Shown here one piece after another: positions 55,580-64,000 of a stretch of 64,000 bases of DNA. The stretch is taken from NCBI GenBank assembly GCA_036426205.1, contig CM071568.1, positions 119,357,745 through 119,421,744 of the forward strand, given 5' to 3'. Under the pieces are notes generated by a model. It had not been told where the DNA came from. It saw only the letters and a program-made list of their open reading frames with translations, and did not search any database. The stretch comes from Ascaphus truei. Taxonomy: Eukaryota; Chordata; Amphibia; Anura; Ascaphidae. Numbering within the stretch: position 1 is the first letter of the stretch; every line of letters begins with the position of its first letter. The position numbers were made by a program, and so were the translations under genes.

Positions 55580-55700
55580 CATGCCATCATCGTTGTTGTC
55601 ATCATCCTCATCACCATTGTCACCATTGTCATCATCATCATCACCATTGTCATCATCATCATCATCATCATCATCATCACTGTTATTGAGTATCATCATC
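55580..55700. repeat. (ATC)n/(CAT)n microsatellite
   Basis: Long run of CATCAT/CACCATTGT units, the last ~30 bases pure CAT. Frames through it (poly-I/V, poly-D) are artefacts. Confidence 0.9.
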
Positions 55701-58700
55701 CTGGTTACCCCAAAATCATCTAAATCGACATGATCAAATGTACTACGATCATGAGGCAATAGTGATTGTGTTGGGGGTGTGTGTTTTAATTCTACTAACA
55801 CAAGTGACCTATTGCCTCCATCTCCACCTGTGACATTATACTGTGTTGTCTGATTGCTGCAACCCCCCCTTTGTCTTATGCTGCTATCTAAGGTAGCCTG
55901 CTACTTTGTGTGATGTGGCAGGCCATGTGAGCTTTTAAAGACTAGGTGCCGACATGGGTACCCTTCTTACCACTTTTCACAACTGTTGTACATAAGCAAC
56001 ACACATGTGCAGCATGAGGGCCTTAAACTATTATGTATCCTTTACTGAAAGTTCAGTAATTCCCAGCTGGTTATTTATAAATGTCTGCTTGGTTGTTATT
56101 TGGTTGTTATTTAATGGTTCAGCTAGGTCCTGCTTTTCTTATGTAAATTACAAGGTACACTGTTTTACACTACAGTGCTTTTTTAATAATGTAACTACAG
56201 TAAGTGTTAAAGCAGTGCATTTCTTCCCTCAAGTACAGAATTATGATAGAAAATAAAGTTGCAGTACAGCACTGGATATTTTATCCCTGACTGTCCTTGC
56301 CAAAAATGGTCAGAGATACATTTAAACTGTTCTGGAAGCTTAAAAAGTATTCATCCGATTATTTTTCACAGTAATGTCAATACTAACAATAAATGCTGCT
56401 ATATATTTCAGTTAAAATACTACAATCACTGTAGCATGCTGCATGAGTGCTAGAACCCAAAGTCCACTTTACTGAAAGTCCATTCAATCACAGCAGGTTA
56501 ATAATGCAACAACTATTATCAAGTAAATACCTTTTTTAATTTTAAGATATAGTAGTAAAGCAGAAACACAAAGCCAGACCAACCCACAGCTAAACCCTGC
56601 AATAATTAGTTTCCTCTTGAGGCTGAACCTCTATTTATACTCCTTGTCTCATACTGCTCATCCACAGATCATGGATTACCACTTTGGTTCTAATAATTAA
56701 TCTGTTGAACGATTATCAGTGATAGAATTGTTTTTTGGGGAAAAGATTGCACTTTTTGAGACTGAGCCATGGAAATCCATGTACTAACGGAACCGACAAA
56801 TCCGTGGTGGATCCAAATCCACAAAGAAAACTTTGACCATCTTTACACTTTACATAACTTTTATATAAAACCCATAATACACATATATTTTCTTTAGTAA
56901 TACACGTGACAATCATATACATAACAACACATAATGGAAAATACCCAGTGATATTTTTATATGAGCCATGGTTATGAAATCCTCAGATTGACAATTATTG
57001 TAAAATGGAAATTAATAACTAATTTTTTTAGAAAAGTTATATAATATAATACATTATTTTATATAAAGCTTTTTGACATATGTTTATAATGTAATGCTGA
57101 TGCAAAAGGGGAAAGAATTATGGGTCAAGGGCCAATTACTATTTATTTTAAAAATATTCTAGTTAATACTACTGTATATAGGTAGTTGACTCTAATAAGA
57201 AATTACATAGTTAAACAATTATATACAAGATGAATTTGAATGACATACAGTATGCCCATTAAGTTCAACCTATGCTAAATTTAGCTGGTATTTTTCTTTA
57301 AACTCATACCACATGGCAGATAAAAAGGTTATAACACCAGCAATGCCCGTTAAAAAAAGGGGGGGGGGGGTTCTTAAAACATAAAAAATGGCCTTATGAA
57401 GGAAGGTATTGGAATTTTGGGAAAAATCTGGTAATGTTTGATTTTTAAAATTTTCCCCAAACCATGATATGTAATCATACAAATCACCCCTCATCAATAT
57501 AATTGCCAAATGTCAGCCCTATCCAATTTATGGCTCCATAGCTACAGTATAAGCATTCAAAAATAGGACTTTAATCAGAAATCATCAGTCCACCCATAAC
57601 TCAGTAAGAACAGCAATGCTGACAAATATTTTAAAAACAGCAAAATGATGAGAAGAGACGCAAAGGATCTACAAAGAGAACCTGTGGGGTGTTTATCAAA
57701 GTCTTCTGGCTGCAGAAATAGGTGAAAACTAGTACAGTAAACAGTATCAGACTAATCAAGGAAAAGATTACCATTCAAATCAATGGGATTTTTTTCTTTG
57801 ATAAATAGAGCAATTGTGTTTTTAATGAGTTGCAACGGGTCACATATTTGGATGTTTTATTTAAGGATAGGATAAACTTTATAAAAAAAGGAATTTGTAA
57901 AATTTGTAATGCACTTAAAATGTGTGATATAGTTGTGCATCTCTTTGATATGCTGTTCCACAACTGTGTAGCTGAAGAAAAACAATATAAATAAAACTTG
58001 ACTGCTATCATTGTATAGAAATGTATGCTGTAAATTGAACATTCTGTAATGTAGAAGCCCTTTTATACTGCCATTTATTGACTAGGTACAACCAGGGTTT
58101 TGATCCTTGATATAACCCTTAACACTGCAGTATGTTTTACTGGAAACAAATATTAACTGTTTTGTGTCAGAGAATTTCCGACAGAGCTGCTCTTCTATTC
58201 ACATTTATGTAGTATACTAACATAGAATTCTAAAGGCAAAAATAGGAGAGAGGATGCAATTTTCTCTGAAGTTAGCAAGCAGGACTTTTATTTAATAAAT
58301 GTATATGAGTTTTCCCTCCAAAAGAACGAAGAGGAGAACTGGCAGTAATCAAGATGTCTTAATTCCTTGACATAAACATACACACAGATTAATGAAGCTT
58401 GCAGAGATTCTTTATAAAGGAAAGATTGCTTATCGATCCATATAAAAAAAATTCATGCTAATCCCAGTGAAGAGATAGAGTATCTGGTATCAGACTTAAT
58501 AATCTGATTGCTGAGCTGTCCGAGACAATTCTACCCAGGGTGAACTCTAATCAGTCCATGTCTTCTCATTTCAATGTGCCTGGCGTCTCCAGGCCTGTGT
58601 CCCTACACATTGCCACTGCCTGGACAGTGATTGAAGATATGATGTAAGCATGTTGACAAATTAAATTTTTACATTTCAGAGGCGATTTGCTGAAGACGCT

Positions 58701-59997
58701 TGCCTTTCAAATGTGGGTCTCATTATAGAATTCCATAGGTGCCCTAGGATCAATTTCTTTGTTAGGTTTTGTATATTCCATGACCTCAGGCTTTGAGCTG
58801 CTGCTAATGGCAATTTATTTAGTAAACTCAGCTATGGGAAAAAAATTGTCTTAGCATTTAATACTAGAACACAAACTTTTAAAACCTTCTTAATGGTCAA
58901 GCAACAGAAAGTGTTTATAAATTATACTTTAAAATTGATGATCAATAATTATGTTGAGTGCATTTCGTTTATTCCAATTACAAATGTAATTTCACAGTGG
59001 GTAAATTTCCTCATAAAAGTAAAAATGTGCAATTACAATGAGCTGCATAACTAAAACAGGTGTTTGGTCCTGTACATTAAATTTGCAAATAAATATAGCT
59101 AATCAGCCAGATTCTTGTCACAATATTTCAACCAACATTAACTAAGAATGGTTCACTTTGCATAAGAATAAGGTACTTTAGTTCACTGATCTGTCAATGA
59201 GTCTGATTAATTTAATTCCATTCTTTGAATAGAAACATTTAAAATATTAATACAGAAACAATCTGTATTAAATGTGGCAGAACATATCACATGACTGTAG
59301 ACTATAAACAATATAAATTGCTGTGCCAGAAAGAATTGTCCTTGTGTGCAGTTTGAATCAATGTATTATTTAGTAACATAAAAGAATTATGCTTGTGAGA
59401 ACATTGCTTCAATAAGTCTAAATATGTTATTTTCTAAGGGACTAGTCCAGTGGAAAATAAATCTGTCTACATTTTGATGTGGTGACACAGGTTATAGAAT
59501 AAAATCTAAGTTCTGCCTAAAAAAATGAATAGATTTTTCATGGTTGTTTAGATGATGCCTGAGACTTGCCCTTTATAAAAACACAGTTTACAAAGAGAGT
59601 TCAACTCCCAAAACACATAAATATTATATGGATTAAGTTTAAAAAAAATATTTAATATTAATTTGGAATAACGGCGGATTTACAAAGCACTGTAGGACAT
59701 TTAATATAGTAAATTGGTATCAATAGTATTATTTAAGAAAAAGATCATGAAATGTACATATTATATTCTTATGAGATGACCTTTGTGTGACTCTCTTGGG
59801 TATGCAATGTATTGCTATGCAGCTTTTTTGTTAGCCTGCCATCTAAATCATTTAATGATGGAAAGGCTTGCATCTTATTCCAAAAATAAATGTAGCTCTC
59901 TCCAACACTGACAGTGTTGTGTTCAAGTGGAATTTAAGAACCATGCATTGTGCATTAAGACACAGATTTGTATACAGTACCTTCAATTGGACTAACA
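55701..59997. other. AT-rich stretch with no gene seen
   Basis: No domain, no long frame and no structured repeat found, except a poly-G run at 57359-57370. This is the least repetitive part of the window. Confidence 0.6.
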
Positions 59998-60402
59998 TAC
60001 ACTGGCGACACACTTTATTGGAGCTCGGCTAGTCCCACGAATTCGGGTATACCCGGGTGTATTGAGGTTTGTGACTGTTTTCTGCCCGAGTGCATTGGGT
60101 TATTTTCCAGGCAGGGATTGAAGCATTTTATTCCCGCTGGCTGCAATACTGCACAGTATATATATATATATATACTGCATTACAATTCATGAATTTATGC
60201 CATCTGGTAGACACGCGAAGCATTGCAGCCTATTAAATCCTAATCATTATCATTTAACAGATCAGCCGCCCGTCAGCCAGGCATGAACCCAGGCTGGGAA
60301 GGCAAACGCAACGGGGCTTGTCAGAGGTGAGGAGCGGCGCATTCCAGGTATCTGCCAGGTACATACTGGGTATTTGCTCGAATAAAGTGTGTCGGTGCAG
60401 TA
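59998..60402. mobile_element. ~400-bp MITE related to the giant Tc1-type element, copy 2
   Basis: Inverted, near-identical copy of 5878-6278. Left end TACACTGGCGACACACTTTA at 59998; right end ...GTGTCGGTGCAGTA with TA at 60401-60402. It carries the same (TA)n centre and the same blocks shared with the giant-element ends. Confidence 0.65.
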
Positions 60403-61329
60403 ATATTAAATATTTGAAGAACTACGTTACATGTGATCACAAATTAGTGCTCCCCCTACTATCCAATAAAAATTGACATTTGAAAAGGCCCTTGGACTTT
60501 CTGGGTCAGATTCACTGAAGTATGAAAACAAGTTTTATTAGCAAAATAGATGAAGGCAGCTTTTATTATATAATTATCACAGCAAAGAGGGAGTGAAAAG
60601 AGAATCAAATGGTAGCAAAGATCAAGTGTGTGTTCTTAAACATGCTAATCTACAGTACTGTGAACTTTAAGCAAATGAGCAAATGTTTGCCAAATTAAGT
60701 ATGTACAGAATAGTACATGTATGTATTTGATAAGATCTGAATAGCTAAATATGTGTCTCTAATTTGCTTCACTTGCCTTATTTTGGAAAAATTGCCCTGT
60801 GACGCTGTGTAGATCAAGGATGTTCTATCATGTAAGAAAGAAGAAAAAACAACAGACCAATTAAAATATATGTTGTGTGTTTTCAGAACCTTACAGCACA
60901 TTCTCTGTTACTGGAATAAAGGTCATATTCAATATGGTGTGAAGATGCTTCTCAGTATAAGGTGAAGCCTTTAAGCCACATTTAGAACACTAACTAAACT
61001 TAGAGCCTTCAAATGTCAGCATATGGGCTACAACAAATTTGCCAAAGAAACACTAATTTCATTTCCTTAATCAAATTTAAAAAATCTTATGGTATCAGCT
61101 CAGTAGTATATTTCTATTAATTTCAAGTAATTAAAAAGATGTCAAGACTTTACTAGACAAAGGGGTACTGCATATACATTGCCATCCATTATAATTAGAT
61201 AAAAGTGAATTAGCAGGCTTTAAAAATTATGTTTTCTGTAATGCTTTGTTAATATTAACATTTGCAGGGAAAAGAGACAAAAACCACAGCTACTGTACAC
61301 ATGATGGCAAAATCTCTGTGGAGATTAAC
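60403..61329. other. No gene seen
   Basis: AT-rich; nothing recognised. Confidence 0.5.
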
Positions 61330-61915
61330 TTACATACAATAAGGCCTATATACAGTGTAAAGGGTCAGTATAAAGCGTTGCACTCTTCTGCTCCTTCTTA
61401 CATCTCAGCCCTAATTTCTCACTATGTACCATCCCGACTCTTGCGCTCTGCTCAAGGATGTCTTCTCTCTACCCCCTTTATATCTAGAGCCCTCTCCCGC
61501 CTTAAATCTTTCTCACTGACTGCCCCACACCTCTGGAATGTCCTTCCCCTCAATACCCGACTAGCATCCTCTAGCCACCTTTAAGACCCACCTTAAGACA
61601 CACTTGCTTAAAGAAGCATATGAGTAGCACTGTGGATAATACTATGCATGAAACATAAAGCTTAGCCCCCTGCAGACGAACTTACCAGAATGCCCTCCTA
61701 CTGTCTCTGTACATTCTCCCTACCAATTAGATTGTAAGCTCTTTGGAGCAGGGACTCCTTTTCCACAATGTTACTTTTATGTCTGATGCACTTATTCCCA
61801 TGATGTGTTATTTGTAGTTATTTGTTATTTATATGATTGTCAACTGTATTACTGCTGTGAAGCGCTATGTACATTAATAGCGCTATATAAATAAAGACAT
61901 ACATACAGTACATGC
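61330..61915 (+). mobile_element. L2/CR1-type LINE 3' end
   Basis: The C-terminal ORF2 tail at 61369-61626 reads APSYISALISHYVPSRLLRS, then FSLTAPHLWNVLPLNTRLAS, then (after a one-base shift near 61577) FKTHLKTHLLKEAYE and stop. The 3'UTR has ATTGTAAGCTCTTTGGAGCA and ends GCGCTATATAAATAAAGACA, a tail shared by very many frog and fish L2-type elements. Strongly 5' truncated. Confidence 0.7.
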
Positions 61916-62496
61916 ATACACTTAGAGTGATTTCATTGTTAAATAGAAACAAGTACAGTAAGAATTGCGTCTCTGTGTGCCAATGTATAAAAACATTTTA
62001 ATGTGTTGTGCTGTATGTACTTCAATGGTTTTTTCTCATAGAAAAAATTGACCCTGCAGGGCTGGAGTCAGATGCAGACTTTAAATATTGCCTGTGGTGC
62101 ACATATGGAAATATATGATATTTTAAACTACTAGTATGCTTCACTTTTGTGCAACATATATGTATCGAATAAATTAAATAATGACATACTAAAATACGCC
62201 GCTAGAGAATATACACGTAAACATTTTAAAAAATTTACTGCGTAAAAATAATGTTGTACAGTACTGTAGGTCAAAGCCTCTTCTTCACAATATTGTCACA
62301 AGAATATAGCAGAAGATGATGTTCTAGGTTCAACCATGCCATGCATGCTTACCCATTTTTGTAATAGAAATAGGACCATACAATAATTTTTAGTAGGAAA
62401 ATCCAAAAGAGGAAACCGGTGCATGGCTGATAAATGCAACTTGGACAAAAATGACCACTTGAAAAATATTTATTAGTTAAAAAACATATAGGTGGA

Positions 62497-62531
62497 GCTT
62501 TGACAAAGTGCCCTGTGCGTGAAACGCGTCA
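62497..62531 (+). ncRNA. Possible relic of a hammerhead-like core
   Basis: CTTTGACAAAGTGCCCTGTG then CGTGAAACGCGTC recalls the CTGANGA...GAAACGCGTC layout, but the first box is lost (TTTGACAAAG) and stem II is weak. Kept only because it resembles the PLE motif at 24097 and lies beside another repeat gene. Confidence 0.2.
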
Positions 62532-62564
62532 GAGGATCTGTCAGGACATTGTCTTTTTGAGACA

Positions 62565-63310
62565 ATGGAGAGGATGGATAGTTGCATAGGTGTTCGTCTG
62601 GAGAAGATTGAGAGGAACATCGCTGGGCTCTATTCTTTGCTTGGAGTCACTGCCCCTGTATGTCCGATGCAGGAGCAGGAGGTTGATCTGGAGGGGCCGT
62701 ATTCTCCCATGGAGGAACCGCATACCAACCCCCACCACCCCCCTTGCACCCTCTTAATTCCTGGATTTGACATTCACGGTGCCAACACCAAGCACACCAA
62801 GGGAGCCCCCACGCTCACCCCCTTCTTCTCCAGCATACACATACCCTTCTGTTGGAGATGATGACAACCCCGTTAAGAGCTAGACCAAGAAAAGAGGAAA
62901 GCATACTCCCAGACCATCTACCCACACCCGTTGCCAGAAGCATACCCGCTCCAGCACCCAGGATTGTACAGCTTCCAGATATCATGCTGAAAGACATGCC
63001 CCAGAGTGTCCAGGAAAAATAGACGATCAGATGTGGTGCTCAACCTCAGAAATATGCCCATTTCATCTTTAAACACCATGTCAGTTTTTAGATATACAGC
63101 GAGTGGAGCCAAAATTTCAATTATAAAGGCAATAAGTACAAGAAGGGGCTTCCTTCAAATTTAAGGAGAACAGTTCTGGACGACGTGAAGCACTATTGTA
63201 ATGACCAGTCATCTTATGAGAACCATGAGAGGCAGCATCAATGGCTTTTTGAGGCATAAAAGGGCTTTTCCCTGGAGTTCCATCGACTTGTTGGACGACT
63301 ACAAGTTATA
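62565..63310 (+). pseudogene. BEN-like domain gene, fourth copy (decayed)
   Basis: Starts MERMDSCIGVRLEKIERNIA (coiled coil, matching MEKIEGDIAGIHNLL of copy B), then LLGVTAPVCPMQEQE, a P-rich linker, DIMLKDMPQS, then KYAHFIFKHHVSF, then GLPSNLRRTVLDDVKHY. This is the order of the giant-element protein over its last ~230 residues. Lesions: a frame change near 62850, TAG after VQEK near 63020, and a stop near 63091. AATAAA lies at 63325-63330. The N-terminal P/S-rich repeats are absent. It may be part of a related large element that runs past the window end. Confidence 0.55.
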
Positions 63311-63404
63311 AACTTATTTACAAATAAAGATGTGCCGCCAATGTATTTAATCTAATAAAAAAAATAGTTTTAAATTATTTCATTGTTTAATGCTTCTTTT
63401 CTAT

Positions 63405-63960
63405 TTTGCATATCTGGAGCTGGGCAAAGACAACGTGCATGAAATACCTCCCCTTGGTGCAGGAAATTCTCCCAGCAATACTGTGATGTAAGACACAGTG
63501 CTCAAATCCATGCATGCCATGTCCCTTCCCCCCAAACCCCCCAAAAAATTAATGTAAACCTCTAGTCCTAATGTAAAGTACTTTACCCCATACCATACAT
63601 GCTTTGTCTCCCCCAACACCCCAAAAAAGCAGAAGATACTGTATAATAATGGACTCTACTGGCATCATGGAATAATAATTTTTGTCTATTTTTGTTTTGC
63701 ATGTGCATGTCTGGAGCTGGGCAAAGACAACGTGCAGGAAATAACCCCCCTTGGTGCAGGAATCTCTCCCAGCAATACTGCCAGGTAAGACACAGGTAAT
63801 CCATGCATGCCATGCCCCTTCCCCCCCCAAAACATAATATAAACCTCTAGTTCTAATGTAAAGTGCTGCACCCCATTCCACGCATGCTATTTTCTCCCCC
63901 AACCCCCCAAAAAAGCAGAAAATATTCAAATGGACTTTACTGGCATCATGGTTTAATAGT
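63405..63960. repeat. ~305-bp tandem duplication downstream of the fourth BEN-like gene
   Basis: Two units start TCTGGAGCTGGGCAAAGACA (63412 and 63710) and end near ACTGGCATCATGG. Small indels separate them. The arrangement repeats that of copies A and B, where a tandem duplication also follows the BEN-like gene. Confidence 0.8.
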
Positions 63961-64000
63961 TTTTTTCATATGTAGGCACAATGTAGTCATAATGTACTTT

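Noticed and set aside
55541..55801. Poly-I/V and poly-D frames
   Set aside because: Translation of the (ATC)n microsatellite.
1..64000. tRNA, rRNA or snRNA genes
   Set aside because: I looked for B-box/T-arm-like GGTTCGA stretches and conserved cores and found none convincing.

Overview
The window is eukaryotic, repeat-dense DNA and I recognise no exon of a conserved host gene. The mix of elements (Tx1-type and CR1/L2-type LINEs, Penelope-like retroelements with a GIY-YIG nuclease, LTR elements, Tc1/mariner-type DNA transposons, hairpin MITEs) fits an amphibian, most likely a frog. That assignment is an inference from the repeats, not from a marker gene.

Layout. 1-4.1 kb: a small LTR-flanked, gag-only retroelement. 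4.1-8.1 kb: AT-rich DNA with one ~400-bp MITE and a palindromic repeat. 8.2-9.8 kb: a Penelope-like (PLE) fragment on the minus strand. 9.8-34.6 kb: the core of the window, two copies (A and B) of one large Tc1/mariner-type element in opposite orientation, separated by a 3.6-kb PLE-bearing spacer. 34.6-42.6 kb: remnants of an LTR element, a third PLE, an unrecognised coding-looking stretch and Tx1 5'UTR-like repeats. 42.6-47.7 kb: a Tx1-like LINE with its reverse-transcriptase core deleted. 47.8-48.1 kb: a BEN-like gene fragment. 48.5-54.8 kb: hAT-like repeat, solo LTRs, palindromic repeats and a second, shredded Tx1 LINE. 55-62 kb: mostly AT-rich DNA with a second copy of the ~400-bp MITE (inverted relative to the first) and an L2/CR1-type LINE 3' end. 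62.5-64 kb: another decayed BEN-like gene with a downstream tandem duplication.

The main result is the large element. All four ends of copies A (9805-21587) and B (25175-34567) are bounded by TA and carry related short terminal inverted repeats. Each copy carries three gene modules in the same order: a five-exon Tc1-type transposase (B has lost exons 2-4), a proline/serine-rich protein with a coiled coil and a C-terminal BEN-like domain, and a ~199-codon protein with a forkhead-like winged helix. A Tc1-type element carrying two extra candidate DNA-binding proteins would be unusual. Short TA-bounded MITEs at 5.9, 53.6 and 60.0 kb share ends (and, at 5.9 and 60.0 kb, subterminal sequence) with it and look like deletion derivatives. 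The four protein-coding sets are all damaged, but A and B are damaged at different places, so the ancestral proteins can be compared. Copy A was later hit by a ~3-kb CR1/L2-type LINE whose 937-codon reading frame is still open.

On function: the transposase presumably acts on the TA-bounded ends. The BEN-like and forkhead-like proteins are candidates for DNA binding, chromatin recruitment or transcriptional control of the element, but this is inference only. The PLE pseudo-LTRs carry a hammerhead-like core in both copies, in line with known PLE biology.
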